From Corynebacterium gottingense (GTDB taxonomy: Bacteria > Actinomycetota > Actinomycetes > Mycobacteriales > Mycobacteriaceae): 64,000 nucleotides of DNA. The notes beneath the pieces were generated by a model. That model saw nothing but the letters and a program-made list of their open reading frames with translations, did not search any database and was not told the origin of the DNA. The first letter of the stretch is position 1, and every line of letters starts with the position of its first letter. This document shows positions 44,663-54,572 of this stretch, piece after piece. Where the stretch lies: assembly GCF_003693265.1 (NCBI RefSeq), contig NZ_RDRE01000001.1:248001-312000 (forward strand). The letters run 5' to 3'. The position numbers were made by a program, and so were the translations under genes.

Positions 44663-47600
44663 GTGGAACAACTCCCACTTAATGACCTCCCCGCCTTCAA
44701 GAAGATCCTCGTTGCCAACCGCGGCGAGATCGCGGTGCGCGCGTTCCGCGCAGCGTTTGAGACCGGTGCGAAAACCGTGGCGGTCTACCCGCGGGAGGAC
44801 CGCAACTCCTTCCACCGCCCCTTTGCAAACGAGGCCGTGCAGATCGGCACCGAGGGCCAGCCCGTCAAGGCTTACCTGGACATTGACGAGATCATCCGCG
44901 CCGCCAAGGAAACCGGCGCGGACGCGATCTACCCGGGCTACGGCTTCCTCTCCGAGCGCGCCGACCTGGCCCGCGCCTGCGACGCCAACGGCATTAAGTT
45001 CATCGGCCCCTCCGCGGACACCCTGGACCTGACCGGCGACAAGTCCGCCGCCGTCCAGGCTGCCGAGCGCGCCGGGCTGCCCACGCTGAAGGACTCAGAG
45101 CCGTCCTCGGACGTCGCACAGCTTGCCGAGTACGCGAAGGAATTCCAGTTCCCCGTCTTCATCAAGGCCGTCGCGGGCGGCGGCGGGCGCGGCATGCGCT
45201 TCGTGGAAAAGCCGGAAGACCTGGAGGCGCTCGCCGCCGAGGCGTCGCGCGAGGCGGAGGCCGCCTTCGGCGACCCGAACGTCTACGTCGAGCGCGCCGT
45301 GATCAACCCACAGCACATCGAGGTCCAGGTCATGGCGGACTCCTACGGCAACGTGGTCCACCTCTACGAGCGCGACTGCTCCCTGCAGCGCCGCCACCAG
45401 AAGGTCGTAGAAATCGCGCCTGCGCAGCACATCACCGAGGAGCAGCGCCAGCGCATCTGCGAGGACGCGGTGAGGTTCTGCAAGGAGATCAACTACGAGG
45501 GCGCCGGCACGGTCGAGTTCCTCGTGGACGAAAAGGGCAACCACGTCTTCATCGAGATGAACCCGCGCGTGCAGGTCGAGCACACCGTGACCGAGGAGGT
45601 CACGGGCGTGGACATTGTGAAGAACCAGATGTACATCGCCGCCGGCGCCAAGCTGGAGGACGTCCACCTGGAGCAGGACCTCATCGAGGTCAACGGCGCC
45701 GCCCTGCAGTGCCGCATCACCACCGAGGACCCGAACAACGGCTTCCGCCCCGACTCCGGCACCGTCACCGGCTACCGCTCGCCGGGCGGCGCGGGCGTGC
45801 GTCTCGACGGCTCCGTGTCCGTCGGTACCGAGATCACCCCGAACTTCGACTCCCTGCTGGTCAAGATGACCTGCCGCGGCCGCAATTTCCAGGTCGCCGT
45901 GGACCGCGCCCTGCGCGCGCTCAACGAGTTCACCGTCAACGGCGTCTCCACCAACATCGGCTTCCTGCGCGTGCTGCTCTCCCAGGACGACTTCCAGCAC
46001 GAGCGCATCAACACCGGCTACATCGCCGCGCACCCGTTCCTGCTCGAGGCCCCGCCGGCAGCAGACGACGCCGGCCGCATCCTCGACTACCTGGCCAACG
46101 TCACGGTGAACAAGCCGAACGGTCCGCGACCGACCACGATCCGGCCGTCGAAAAAGCTGCCCACCACCGAGTACTCCGACACGCCGCGCGGCTCCCGCGA
46201 CGAGCTGCTCGAGCTCGGCCCGAAGAAGTGGGCAGAGAAGCTGCGCAACCAGACCGCGCTCGGCGTCACTGAGACGACGTTCCGCGACGCGCACCAGTCC
46301 TTGCTGGCCACCCGCATCCGCACGAACACGCTCGTCGCGGCCGCGAAGCACGTCGGCCACCTCACCCCGGAGCTGACCTCCGTGGAGGCTTGGGGCGGCG
46401 CGACCTACGACGTGGGCATGCGCTTCCTGCACGAATCCCCGTGGATGCGCCTGGACGAGCTGCGTGAGGCGATGCCGAACGTGAACATCCAGATGCTGCT
46501 GCGCGGCCGCAACACCGTCGGCTACACGCCGTACCCGGACTCGGTGACCAAGGCGTTCGTGCAGGAGGCGGCCACCTCCGGCATCGACATCTTCCGCATC
46601 TTCGACGCGCTCAACGACGTCTCCCAGATGCGCCCGGCGATCGAGGCGGTCCTGGAGACCAACACCACCGTCGCCGAGGTCGCCATGGCGTACTCGGGCA
46701 ACCTCATGGACCCGAACGAGGACCTCTACACGCTGGACTACTACCTGCGCCTCGCGGAGCAGATTGTCGACGCCGGCGCCCACGTCCTGGCCATCAAGGA
46801 CATGGCGGGCCTCATGCGCCCGGCCGCCGCCGCGAAGCTGGTCTCCGCGCTGCGCGAGCGCTTCGACCTGCCGGTCCACGTGCACACCCACGACACCGCG
46901 GGCGGCCAGCTGGCCACCTACCTCGCAGCCGCCAACGCCGGTGCCGACGTCGTTGACGTGGCGTCCGCGCCGTTGGCCGGCACCACCTCGCAGCCGTCGA
47001 TGTCCGCGCTCGTCGCCGCGTTTGCCAACACGGAGCGCGACACCGGCATCTCCCTGCAGGCCGTCTCCGACATGGAGCCGTACTGGGAGGCCGTGCGTCA
47101 GGTCTACGCCCCGTTCGAGTCCGGCATCCCCGGCCCGACCGGCCGCGTGTACAAGCACGAGATCCCGGGAGGCCAGCTGTCCAACCTGCGCACGCAGGCG
47201 AACGCGCTGGGCCTGGGCGACCGCTTCGAACTGATCGAGGACTACTACGCCGCGGTTAACGAGATCCTCGGCCGCCCGACCAAGGTCACCCCGTCCTCCA
47301 AGGTCGTCGGCGACCTGGCGCTGCACCTCGTGGGCGCCGGCGTGGACCCGAAGGACTTCGCGGAGAACCCGCGCAAGTACGACATTCCGGAGTCCGTCAT
47401 CGGCTTCCTGCAGGGCGAGCTCGGCACGCCCCCGGGCGGCTGGCCGCTGCTTCGCGACGCCGCCCTGGCCGACCGCAGCCCCGTCGACCACACCGTCGAA
47501 GTCCCGGCTGAGCTCGAGGGCGACCTGGCGACCGACGACCACGATGCCCGCCGAGCTGCCCTGGACAAACTGCTGTTCCCGAAGCAGTACGCCGAGTTCC

Positions 47601-48091
47601 AGGAGCACCGCCGCACCTACGGCGTGACCGACCAGCTGTCGGACCGCACCTTCTTCTACGGCCTCGTCGAGGGCGAGGAGACCATGATCTGGTACGGCGA
47701 GATCGACGAGCAGCGCCCGCCGCTGTCCGTGCGCCTGGACGCCGTCGGCGAGCCGGACGAGAAGGGTATGCGCCAGGTCATCCTCACCGTCAACGGCCAG
47801 GTCCGCCCGATGCTGGTGCGCGACGAGCACGCCGAGTCGACGGTCGCGGAGGCCGAGAAGGCGGACGCCTCGAACCCGGGCCACGTCGCCGCGCCGTTCG
47901 CGGGCGTGGTCAACATCACCGCCAAGGTCGGCGACGAGGTCAAGGCCGGCGACCAGGTCGCCACCATCGAGGCCATGAAGATGGAGGCCGGCATCTCCGC
48001 CACCCAGGACGGCACGATCGAGCGTCTCGCGTTCTCGCAGCCGACCAAGGTTGAGGGCGGCGACCTGGTGGTTGTCATCTCCGAAAAGTAA
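44663..48091 (+). CDS. pyc: Pyruvate carboxylase
   Basis: A 1142-residue single-chain pyruvate carboxylase making oxaloacetate from pyruvate, ATP and bicarbonate. Order: biotin carboxylase with ATP-grasp (about 1-460; AVAGGGGRGMR near 172), carboxyltransferase TIM barrel (about 530-810; RDAHQSLLATR near 540, HVHTHDT near 740) and C-terminal biotinyl domain with EAMKMEAG (Lys near 1106). The GTG at 44663 gives the usual length and has AAAGGAC upstream; a longer frame from 44621 is less likely. It depends on biotin from the bioB-bsaP locus. Confidence 0.96.
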   Translation: MEQLPLNDLPAFKKILVANRGEIAVRAFRAAFETGAKTVAVYPREDRNSFHRPFANEAVQIGTEGQPVKAYLDIDEIIRAAKETGADAIYPGYGFLSERADLARACDANGIKFIGPSADTLDLTGDKSAAVQAAERAGLPTLKDSEPSSDVAQLAEYAKEFQFPVFIKAVAGGGGRGMRFVEKPEDLEALAAEASREAEAAFGDPNVYVERAVINPQHIEVQVMADSYGNVVHLYERDCSLQRRHQKVVEIAPAQHITEEQRQRICEDAVRFCKEINYEGAGTVEFLVDEKGNHVFIEMNPRVQVEHTVTEEVTGVDIVKNQMYIAAGAKLEDVHLEQDLIEVNGAALQCRITTEDPNNGFRPDSGTVTGYRSPGGAGVRLDGSVSVGTEITPNFDSLLVKMTCRGRNFQVAVDRALRALNEFTVNGVSTNIGFLRVLLSQDDFQHERINTGYIAAHPFLLEAPPAADDAGRILDYLANVTVNKPNGPRPTTIRPSKKLPTTEYSDTPRGSRDELLELGPKKWAEKLRNQTALGVTETTFRDAHQSLLATRIRTNTLVAAAKHVGHLTPELTSVEAWGGATYDVGMRFLHESPWMRLDELREAMPNVNIQMLLRGRNTVGYTPYPDSVTKAFVQEAATSGIDIFRIFDALNDVSQMRPAIEAVLETNTTVAEVAMAYSGNLMDPNEDLYTLDYYLRLAEQIVDAGAHVLAIKDMAGLMRPAAAAKLVSALRERFDLPVHVHTHDTAGGQLATYLAAANAGADVVDVASAPLAGTTSQPSMSALVAAFANTERDTGISLQAVSDMEPYWEAVRQVYAPFESGIPGPTGRVYKHEIPGGQLSNLRTQANALGLGDRFELIEDYYAAVNEILGRPTKVTPSSKVVGDLALHLVGAGVDPKDFAENPRKYDIPESVIGFLQGELGTPPGGWPLLRDAALADRSPVDHTVEVPAELEGDLATDDHDARRAALDKLLFPKQYAEFQEHRRTYGVTDQLSDRTFFYGLVEGEETMIWYGEIDEQRPPLSVRLDAVGEPDEKGMRQVILTVNGQVRPMLVRDEHAESTVAEAEKADASNPGHVAAPFAGVVNITAKVGDEVKAGDQVATIEAMKMEAGISATQDGTIERLAFSQPTKVEGGDLVVVISEK

Positions 48092-48115
48092 GTTTTGCCC
48101 ACCTGAGCAGTTGGG

Positions 48116-48121
48116 TACAAT
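48116..48121 (+). promoter_or_regulatory. -10 box TACAAT of a leaderless protease gene
   Basis: TACAAT, 7 nt before the GTG at 48129, in the short gap after pyc. Confidence 0.6.
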
Positions 48122-48128
48122 TGCCCGG

Positions 48129-48926
48129 GTGAGAATGCTTCCCGTGCCGATGGGCCGCAGCGTCGCGACAGCGGCTGCGGCCCTTTTCCTGGCTGCGCCC
48201 GCGGCGGGGGCGGTGACGGTGGGGCAGGGGGACGCTGTCGTCGTGAGTGGCTCCGAGTGCACCGTCGGCTTCAACGGCGAGCGCGAAAGCTTCACCGCCG
48301 CGCACTGCGGCACCAGCGGCAACAGGGTGCGCAAAGTGCTTGACGACGGCACGTGGTCCCCCGCAATCGGCACCCTCGACACCTCGCCGCGCAGCGAGGA
48401 GACGACCAACGACTGGGCCCGCATCCGGTGGGACGCGGGCGTCGAGCTCGGGCCGAACGAGTACACCGGCGACGCGCAGGTCCCGCTGGACGACATTCGG
48501 CGCGGCGAAACCGTCTGCTACTACGGCTGGGCCACCGGCGCCGCGACCTGCGGCACCTACTACGCGCGGGTGGGCAACTCGTTCCTCGTGGACGTCGAGC
48601 CCGGCGCCCCGGGCGACTCCGGCGGGCCGATGTGGATCCCGGGTCGCGGCTTCGTCGGCGTGCACTCGGCGTCGCTCGACGGGCGCGACAACCTGACGGG
48701 GCGCACGAAAACGTTCACGCTCGGCGCGACGACGGCCGACGGCGGGCCGATCCGTGACGCGATCATCGACGCGTTCGTCAGCTACTTCAGCGACGACGCG
48801 CAGGCGGGCGCGCCGAAACCGCCGCCGCCCGAGCCGGCGGGCAGCAGTGATTCCTGGTTGCGCGCGGTGTTCAGCGGCGCGTTGCAGCTGCTCCTCGCCG
48901 TCCTATCCCTGATCTTCAACGGCTAG
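48129..48926 (+). CDS. Secreted S1-family serine protease, paralogue A
   Basis: A 265-residue exported protein with a signal peptide (cleavage after AGA near 28). It has the trypsin-like triad: His in FTAAHCG near 59, Asp in TNDWARIRWD near 100 and Ser in GAPGDSGGPMW near 162. A Pro-rich spacer precedes a hydrophobic C-terminal segment (about 245-262), which may anchor or retain it. The GTG at 48129 follows TACAAT by 7 nt. It shares the whole layout with the protease at 50612. Its 3' end overlaps the HNH gene by 4 nt. Confidence 0.87.
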   Translation: MRMLPVPMGRSVATAAAALFLAAPAAGAVTVGQGDAVVVSGSECTVGFNGERESFTAAHCGTSGNRVRKVLDDGTWSPAIGTLDTSPRSEETTNDWARIRWDAGVELGPNEYTGDAQVPLDDIRRGETVCYYGWATGAATCGTYYARVGNSFLVDVEPGAPGDSGGPMWIPGRGFVGVHSASLDGRDNLTGRTKTFTLGATTADGGPIRDAIIDAFVSYFSDDAQAGAPKPPPPEPAGSSDSWLRAVFSGALQLLLAVLSLIFNG

Positions 48927-50023
48927 TCGGGTGGTCGGCCTTGGGCGGGGCCGCCGACGGGGGCGCGGTGCGGGGTGTAGCTCCGGCCGGTGAACCTGGG
49001 CGAACTGTCGTTCGGCCCGACCCAGGCGATGCGGCCGTCGATGCGGGTCATGCGGCCGCGGCCCGGCTGGCCGTTGACGGCGTTGTGGTGCGGGCAGAGC
49101 CAGCACATGTTCGCCGGGGTGGTCTCGCCGCCCTGGATGTATTCGGTGAGGTGGTGGGCCTGGCACCCGCTAATTGGCGTGTTGCAGTCGGGCCAGCAGC
49201 AGGTCGGGGAGTCCGCCTCGAGCGCGAGCCGCTGCACTGGCGAGGCCAGGCGCATGCGGTGCGTGTTAATGGGGCCGAGGTGCCCGGAGGCGAGGGTGAT
49301 GTAGCCGTCGGGGAGGATGTGCCGGTCGAGCACCTGGCTGGTGGTCATGCGGATCCCGGTGTTGGTCACCACGACCGGCTCGGTGTCCGGCTGGTCGTCG
49401 GTGCCGGCGAGGATGTGGTCGATCTGGTCGTCGGTGACAATCAGGTGGACGGCCGCTGGGGCCTGGGACAGCGAGCGGTTGTTCACCAGCCAATCGATCG
49501 CGTCGATCGTCGCGCCGTGCTCGTCGCGCGTCTCCAGGGTGGTGATGACGTCCTGCATCGCGTTGGATGACGCCGTGAACGTCACGCTGATCTTGTCGTG
49601 CGCCGTGCTGCGCCGGATGGTGGCGCCGTCCTTGGGAACGCGGGGCGCGAGAAACTTCTTGCGCAGCGTGGCGGCGCGCTTGGTCAGCGTCGCGGTGTCC
49701 CCGCGGGTGGCGCAGAGCTGCTCGGTGTAGTCCCAGCGGTCGGTGGGGTCCGCGATGGCGCGGCCCGTGCGCACGATCATGTCGAGCGTTTCGACGCAGT
49801 GGCTGTTGCGCCGCGCGGCGTCGCGGGCGCGCTGCTGATAGCGGGAGTGCGTGGTGGGCGCGAAAAATTTCGACGCCAGCTGGCACAGCGTCTCGGCGTA
49901 GTCGTCGGCCGCGCCGAGGCCGGTCAGCGCTTCGGCGGAGTAGCCGGCGTCGTAGACGTGCTCGAGCGCCGCGATACCCCCGGATTTGAAGGCGAAAAAG
50001 GCCTTCAGTTGTGCTTCCCCCAT
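48923..50023 (-). CDS. HNH endonuclease-domain protein (DUF222/13E12-like)
   Basis: A 366-residue protein. An N-terminal DUF222-like helical part (about 1-240) is followed by a C-terminal HNH nuclease domain with CCWPDC, CQAHHLTEY, GG, then CWLCPHHN. These provide the zinc-binding Cys and catalytic His. This group occurs in many copies in actinobacterial genomes, often linked to mobile elements; its role is not settled. The ATG at 50023 has a TAGCGT box 7 nt upstream. Convergent with protease A and same strand as the GNAT gene. Confidence 0.83.
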   Translation of the reverse strand: MGEAQLKAFFAFKSGGIAALEHVYDAGYSAEALTGLGAADDYAETLCQLASKFFAPTTHSRYQQRARDAARRNSHCVETLDMIVRTGRAIADPTDRWDYTEQLCATRGDTATLTKRAATLRKKFLAPRVPKDGATIRRSTAHDKISVTFTASSNAMQDVITTLETRDEHGATIDAIDWLVNNRSLSQAPAAVHLIVTDDQIDHILAGTDDQPDTEPVVVTNTGIRMTTSQVLDRHILPDGYITLASGHLGPINTHRMRLASPVQRLALEADSPTCCWPDCNTPISGCQAHHLTEYIQGGETTPANMCWLCPHHNAVNGQPGRGRMTRIDGRIAWVGPNDSSPRFTGRSYTPHRAPVGGPAQGRPPD

Positions 50024-50030
50024 GCGCACG

Positions 50031-50036
50031 ACGCTA
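50031..50036 (-). promoter_or_regulatory. -10 box TAGCGT of the leaderless HNH gene
   Basis: TAGCGT, 7 nt before the ATG at 50023. Confidence 0.5.
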
Positions 50037-50067
50037 ACCCAGGCGCACGGACCCCGCAACCGGAACT

Positions 50068-50556
50068 CTAGAGGTCGAGGGCCATGACGTTGTCGAGGCC
50101 CTTGACGTCGTCGAAGCCGAACTGCTCGTAGCGGTGGCGCGCCCGCGGGTTGTCCGGGTCGACCCAGAGGGCGAGGCGCTCGGCGCCCTGCTCGTGCCCC
50201 AGCTGCACGGCCTGCTCGAGGAGGAGCGCGCCGAGGCGCTGCCCGGCGAAGCGGCCCTCGATCGCGATGGCCAGCTCGGGGATGTCGGGGCCGAGGTTGG
50301 CGTGGCCCTTGGACGGGTCGTCCCAGTAGCGGAACCAGAGGCCGCCGGCGGGAGTGTGGAACTCGTCGGTGGCGATGATGCCGCCGTCGGAATCCGGGTC
50401 CCAGCCGTAGACGTAGTCGTCGACGCCGGAGACGATGCTGTCGCGGTGCTGCTCGTGCATCGGCGCGTCCTCGTCGCCGAACACCTCGGTGAGGTAGTTC
50501 AGTCGCTGGAGGTAGGTGCGATCGGCTTCGACGGCGCGTCGGAATTCAAATGTCAT
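50068..50556 (-). CDS. GNAT-family N-acetyltransferase
   Basis: A 162-residue GNAT protein. Motif A is seen as ELAIAIEGRFAGQRLGALLLEQA near 95-115, acetyl-CoA binding, then NPRARHRYEQFGF near 140. The acceptor is unknown. A much longer frame extends upstream but runs antisense through the protease B signal peptide. The ATG at 50556 with TATCGT 7 nt upstream is clearly better. Confidence 0.83.
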   Translation of the reverse strand: MTFEFRRAVEADRTYLQRLNYLTEVFGDEDAPMHEQHRDSIVSGVDDYVYGWDPDSDGGIIATDEFHTPAGGLWFRYWDDPSKGHANLGPDIPELAIAIEGRFAGQRLGALLLEQAVQLGHEQGAERLALWVDPDNPRARHRYEQFGFDDVKGLDNVMALDL

Positions 50557-50563
50557 GCGCCCC

Positions 50564-50569
50564 ACGATA
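50564..50569 (-). promoter_or_regulatory. -10 box TATCGT of the leaderless GNAT gene
   Basis: TATCGT, 7 nt before the ATG at 50556. It lies back to back with the protease B promoter 30 nt away. Confidence 0.5.
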
Positions 50570-50598
50570 GCAACTCGGAGCAGGAACGCTGCTGGTTG

Positions 50599-50604
50599 TA
50601 GGAT
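50599..50604 (+). promoter_or_regulatory. -10 box TAGGAT of leaderless protease B
   Basis: TAGGAT, 7 nt before the ATG at 50612. Confidence 0.6.
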
Positions 50605-50611
50605 CTGCCGT

Positions 50612-51505
50612 ATGCGTAACCGAGTCGCCGCCGCCCTCACCGCCACGATCGCCGCCACCGCCGCCGTGGCCCCGCCCGCGCACGCGGCGACCGCGGTGGC
50701 GCAGGGCGCGCAGATCGTCGTCGCCGACAGTTCCAGCTGCGCCGTCGCGTTCAACGACCACGCCGAGCACATCAGCTACACTTCCGCGCACTGCGGCCTT
50801 TCGGGGGACAGGGTGAGGGTCAAGCTTGTCGACGGCACGCTCACCCCAGAAATCGGCACCCTGTACCCCTCCTCGCGCTGGGGCGACAGCGTCACGGGCA
50901 ACGACTGGGCGGCGATCCGCTGGGACGACGGGGTGCGCCTTGCGGGGAATGGGAGGAGTGGGGACGAGGTGGCGTCGATAAGCGACATGCGTCCGGGGCA
51001 GCAAGTGTGCACCTATGGCGCGGCCTCGCGGCGCGTGATCTGCGGGAAGTACGCGGGGAGCGTGAACAATAACGTGTACTTCGACGGCGAGACGGGGCAG
51101 CACGGCGATTCGGGCGGGCCGGTGTGGGCGCCCGGGCGCGGGTTCCTCGGCGTGTACTCGGGGGTGAGCGTGATTGAGTCGAAGAGCGAGGGGGAGCACC
51201 AGCTGTCGCGCGCGTCGGCGGCGAAGAACGGCGGGCCGGTCGAGTCGGCCGACGAGATCGCGCTGATCTCGAAGTACTACAGCGTGCAGCAGCCGACGGT
51301 GCACAAAGCGGAGCTGCCCGACGACGCGCTCAGCGGCGCCGCCGCGGGCTCCGCCAAGCGCATCGAGGGCAGCACCAGTTTGGAAGAGGGCACGCTGCCG
51401 GTGATCGCGATCATTGTCGTCGGCGTGCTCGCGGCATCCGCCCCGGTCATCGGGCAGATCTTGCAGACCGTGGTGGAATGGAAGGGCGAAGGGATCCTCG
51501 GGTAG
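50612..51505 (+). CDS. Secreted S1-family serine protease, paralogue B
   Basis: A 297-residue exported protein paralogous to the protease at 48129. It has a signal peptide (cleavage after AHA near 25), His in SYTSAHCG near 58, Asp in GNDWAAIRWDD near 99, Ser in GQHGDSGGPVW near 167, and a C-terminal hydrophobic segment (about 262-285). The two share the order SxCxVxFN, SAHCG or AAHCG, NDWAxIRWD and GDSGGPxWxPGRGF. Substrates are unknown. It converges with accBC 4 nt away. An ATA codon occurs within a copy of the 11-mer. Confidence 0.87.
   Translation: MRNRVAAALTATIAATAAVAPPAHAATAVAQGAQIVVADSSSCAVAFNDHAEHISYTSAHCGLSGDRVRVKLVDGTLTPEIGTLYPSSRWGDSVTGNDWAAIRWDDGVRLAGNGRSGDEVASISDMRPGQQVCTYGAASRRVICGKYAGSVNNNVYFDGETGQHGDSGGPVWAPGRGFLGVYSGVSVIESKSEGEHQLSRASAAKNGGPVESADEIALISKYYSVQQPTVHKAELPDDALSGAAAGSAKRIEGSTSLEEGTLPVIAIIVVGVLAASAPVIGQILQTVVEWKGEGILG
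50973..50983 (+). repeat. CGTCGATAAGC word, copy 10
   Basis: Inside protease B, read as Ser-Ile-Ser with rare ATA codon, context GG upstream. Confidence 0.9.
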
Positions 51506-51509
51506 GCCG

Positions 51510-53288
51510 CTACTTCAGCTCCATCAGCACGGCGGCCTTGTTCACCTGGGCGCCTTCCTCGGCGGCGAGGCCGGTGACGGTGCCGGCCTTGTGGGCCTTG
51601 ACCGGGTTCTCCATCTTCATGGCCTCGAGGACCAGGAGGACGTCGCCCTCCTCCACCTCGTCGCCCTCGGTGACGTTGAGCTTGATCACGGTGCCCTGCA
51701 TCGGGGAGGCCACGGCGTCGCCGGAGACGGTCGCCTTGGACCCGCCGGAGCGGCGCTTCTTCGGCTTCTTGCGCTGGGCGCCGCCGAAGACGAGGGAGGC
51801 GGGGAGCGCGACTTCGATGCGGCGGCCGTTGACCTCGACGGCGAACGTGCGCGTCTCGGCGCTCTCGGCGTCGTCTGTGTTGTCGGTGTTGTCGTCGCTA
51901 GTGAGCTCGTTGACCCACTCCTCCTCGATCCAGCGCGTGTACACGTCGAAGGAGTCCTCGGTGCCCACGAACGCGGGGTCGTTCACAATCGCTTTGTGGA
52001 AGGGGATGACGGTGGGGAAGCCGGTGACCACATACTCGTCGAGGGCGCGGCGGGCGCGCTGCAGCGCCTCGGTGCGGTCCTCGCCGTAGACGATGAGCTT
52101 GGCCAGCATGGAGTCGAACTGCCCGCCGATGACGGAGCCCGCGCGCACGCCGGAGTCGACGCGCACGCCCGGGCCGGCCGGCTCGACGTACTCGGTGACC
52201 GTGCCCGGGGCGGGCATGAAGTTGGCCGTGGCGTCCTCGCCGTTGATGCGGAACTCGAAAGCGTGGCCGCGCGGGGTCGGGTCCTCGGTGAAGCGCAGCT
52301 GCTCGCCACGCGCGATGCGGAACTGCTCGCGCACCAGGTCCACGCCGGTGGTGGCCTCCGTGACGGGGTGCTCCACCTGCAGGCGCGTGTTGACCTCCAG
52401 GAACGAGATCAGCCCGTCGGAGCCGACGAGGTACTCCACGGTGCCGGCGCCGTAGTAGCCCGCCTCGCGGCAGATGGCCTTGGCCGAGGAGTGGATGCGC
52501 TCGCGCTGCTCTTCGGTGAGGAACGGCGCGGGCGCCTCCTCCACGAGCTTCTGAAAGCGGCGCTGCAGTGAGCAGTCGCGCGTGCCCATCACGACGACGT
52601 TGCCGTGCATGTCCGCCAGCACCTGGGCCTCCACGTGGCGAGCTTTGTCCAGGTAGCGCTCCACGAAGCACTCGCCGCGGCCGAACGCTGCGGTGGCCTC
52701 GCGGGTGGCGGATTCGTACAGCTCCGGGATCTCTTCGCGGGTGTAGGCGACCTTCATGCCGCGCCCGCCGCCACCGAAGGCGGCCTTGATGGCCACCGGC
52801 AGCCCGTGCTGGTCCGCGAACGCTACGACTTCGTCCGCGTCGGCGACGGGGTCCTTGGTGCCCGGTGCCATGGGGGCGTTGGCCGCCTCGGCGATGTGGC
52901 GGGCGGTGACTTTGTCACCCAGCGCAGCGATGGACTCCGGCGACGGGCCGATCCAGGTCAGCCCGGCGTCGATCACGCGGCGGGCAAAATCGGCGTTCTC
53001 GGACAGGAAGCCGTATCCGGGGTGGATGGCGTCCGCGCCGGCCTTCGCGGCGGCGTCGAGGATCTTGTCCATGTCCAGGTAGGACTCTGCGGCGGTGGCG
53101 CCGCCGAGGGAGAAGGCTTCGTCGGCAAGCGCTGCGAACGGCGCGCCCCGGTCCGGGTCGGCGTACACGGCGACGGAGGCGATGCCCGCGTCCTTCGCGG
53201 CGCGGATCACGCGCACGGCGATTTCGCCGCGGTTGGCCACCAGGACTTTGGTGACTGGGTTCTGGCTGGTGCTCGGTTCAGTACGCAC
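51510..53288 (-). CDS. accBC: Acyl-CoA carboxylase biotin carboxylase/BCCP subunit
   Basis: A 592-residue fusion of biotin carboxylase (about 15-460, ATP-grasp [12 protein letters not shown] near 172) and biotin carrier (EAMKMENP, Lys near 557). In corynebacteria one AccBC serves several AccD carboxyltransferases for malonyl-CoA and the carboxylated mycolic acid precursor. The GTG at 53288 gives the family length. Upstream frame extension is open but lacks similarity. A TATAGT box lies about 45 nt upstream. Confidence 0.95.
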   Translation of the reverse strand: MRTEPSTSQNPVTKVLVANRGEIAVRVIRAAKDAGIASVAVYADPDRGAPFAALADEAFSLGGATAAESYLDMDKILDAAAKAGADAIHPGYGFLSENADFARRVIDAGLTWIGPSPESIAALGDKVTARHIAEAANAPMAPGTKDPVADADEVVAFADQHGLPVAIKAAFGGGGRGMKVAYTREEIPELYESATREATAAFGRGECFVERYLDKARHVEAQVLADMHGNVVVMGTRDCSLQRRFQKLVEEAPAPFLTEEQRERIHSSAKAICREAGYYGAGTVEYLVGSDGLISFLEVNTRLQVEHPVTEATTGVDLVREQFRIARGEQLRFTEDPTPRGHAFEFRINGEDATANFMPAPGTVTEYVEPAGPGVRVDSGVRAGSVIGGQFDSMLAKLIVYGEDRTEALQRARRALDEYVVTGFPTVIPFHKAIVNDPAFVGTEDSFDVYTRWIEEEWVNELTSDDNTDNTDDAESAETRTFAVEVNGRRIEVALPASLVFGGAQRKKPKKRRSGGSKATVSGDAVASPMQGTVIKLNVTEGDEVEEGDVLLVLEAMKMENPVKAHKAGTVTGLAAEEGAQVNKAAVLMELK

Positions 53289-53327
53289 GAAAATCCCGTC
53301 TTTCTCGCAATCGATTAGTGTTGCCAA

Positions 53328-53333
53328 ACTATA
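53328..53333 (-). promoter_or_regulatory. -10 box TATAGT of accBC
   Basis: TATAGT, about 40 nt before the accBC GTG, so this mRNA would carry a leader. No clear -35 is seen. Confidence 0.4.
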
Positions 53334-53403
53334 TCGGTTTTCGGTGCCCAATGTTACAACCCGGAGGTCGCGGGGCGGAAGTTCCGCGCCCGAGCGCAAG
53401 ATT

Positions 53404-54291
53404 CTAGGAGGCGCCGGAGCCCTGCTCCACCGGCACGCGCACCATGTTGCCCCACTCGGCCCAGGAGCCGTCGTACAGCGAGATGTTTTCAAAGCCGAGG
53501 ATGTGGTTGAGCACGTACCAGGTGTGCGCGCTGCTCTCGCCGAGCTGGCAGTAGACCACGGTGCGGGCCTTCGGGTCGAAGTCCTCGTAGATCGCGGCGA
53601 TGTTCGGCAGATCCTTGAACAGGGCGTTCGGGAACAGGGAGCGGCCCCACGTCACGTTGACCGCGCCCGGGATGTGGCCGTGGCGCAGCGTGCTCGGGGA
53701 CTTGCCGGGGGCGCGGTTGGCGGTCGGGTCCTCGGCGGTGCCGTCGTATTGGTCGGCCGGGCGGGCGTCGATAAGCTGCGCGGGCGTCTCCGCGAGCAAA
53801 TCGGCGGCGAAGGTGCGGTACGGCGCGTCGTTGCGCTCGACCACGGGGTAGTCGGAGGCCGGGAACTCCGGCACGGCGAAGGAGGTGTCGCGCTCCTCGC
53901 CCATCCAGGCGTCGCGGCCGCCGTCGAGCAGGCGCACGTCCGGGTGGCCGAACAGCTCGAAGACCCAGGCGGTGTAGGCGGCCCACCAGTTGGACTTGTC
54001 GCCGTAGACCACGATTGTGTCGTCGCGGGTAATGCCGCGCTCGCTCATCAGCTTGGCAAATGCCTCGCCGTCAATGAAATCGCGCGTGACCGGGTCGTTG
54101 AGGTCGCGGTGCCAGTCAATGCGCACCGCGCCCGGGATGTGCCCGATGTCGTAGAGGTAAGCGTCCTCGTCGCTCTCCACGACGCGCAGCCCCGGCTTGC
54201 CCAGGCGTGCGGAGAGCCACGCGGCGGAGACGAACTTCTCGGGGTGCGCGAAGTCCTTGAATTTCGGGTTGTCGTCGAGCTCAATGCTCAT
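53404..54291 (-). CDS. sseA: Thiosulfate/3-mercaptopyruvate sulfurtransferase
   Basis: A 295-residue tandem rhodanese. The N-terminal domain (about 20-140) is inactive-type. The C-terminal domain (about 165-290) has the active Cys in [10 protein letters not shown] near 240. It transfers sulfur from thiosulfate or mercaptopyruvate to cyanide or thiols. The ATG at 54291 has AAGGGG upstream. It is placed between accBC and the rest of the acc cluster, an arrangement I recall from other corynebacteria. A reverse word copy encodes Leu-Ile-Asp. Confidence 0.9.
   Translation of the reverse strand: MSIELDDNPKFKDFAHPEKFVSAAWLSARLGKPGLRVVESDEDAYLYDIGHIPGAVRIDWHRDLNDPVTRDFIDGEAFAKLMSERGITRDDTIVVYGDKSNWWAAYTAWVFELFGHPDVRLLDGGRDAWMGEERDTSFAVPEFPASDYPVVERNDAPYRTFAADLLAETPAQLIDARPADQYDGTAEDPTANRAPGKSPSTLRHGHIPGAVNVTWGRSLFPNALFKDLPNIAAIYEDFDPKARTVVYCQLGESSAHTWYVLNHILGFENISLYDGSWAEWGNMVRVPVEQGSGAS
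53766..53776 (+). repeat. CGTCGATAAGC word, copy 11
   Basis: Inside sseA (gene on the minus strand), read there as Leu-Ile-Asp; context GGG upstream. Confidence 0.9.
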
Positions 54292-54312
54292 GGTGGTTCC
54301 CCTTCGGTGCAT

Positions 54313-54323
54313 GCTTATCGACG
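54313..54323 (-). repeat. CGTCGATAAGC word, copy 12 (intergenic)
   Basis: Reverse orientation, 22 nt upstream of the sseA start. Confidence 0.9.
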
Positions 54324-54572
54324 CTTCTTCGCCTCTTATTCACCGCTCACCCTACCGCGTGCCGCGCGCCGCCGGGGCAAAACGGCGGATTGGACGCCTG
54401 TTTGAACTGGTCGCTGCGCTGCGCGCACCCATCCAGTTGTGAAGTTGCACACCTCACGCCCGCTCGCGCGGTGGAACCGCAGCGCTGGCCTTAAAATTCC
54501 GTGTGTAACACCTGCTCGGCAGCGCCTGCGACCGAGACTCTTGCCAACCAGGCCTACAAGAAAGGGCTTCCC

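Noticed and set aside
45095..48496. A 1133-codon open frame antisense to pyc, and similar long antisense frames opposite fbp-like permease, icd and accBC
   Set aside because: Long stop-free antisense frames are expected opposite GC-rich genes; the translations are low-complexity Arg/Gly/Val-rich with no recognisable domains.
50557..50772. N-terminal extension of the GNAT gene
   Set aside because: It runs antisense through the signal peptide of protease B, lacks similarity, and a promoter-spaced ATG lies at 50556.
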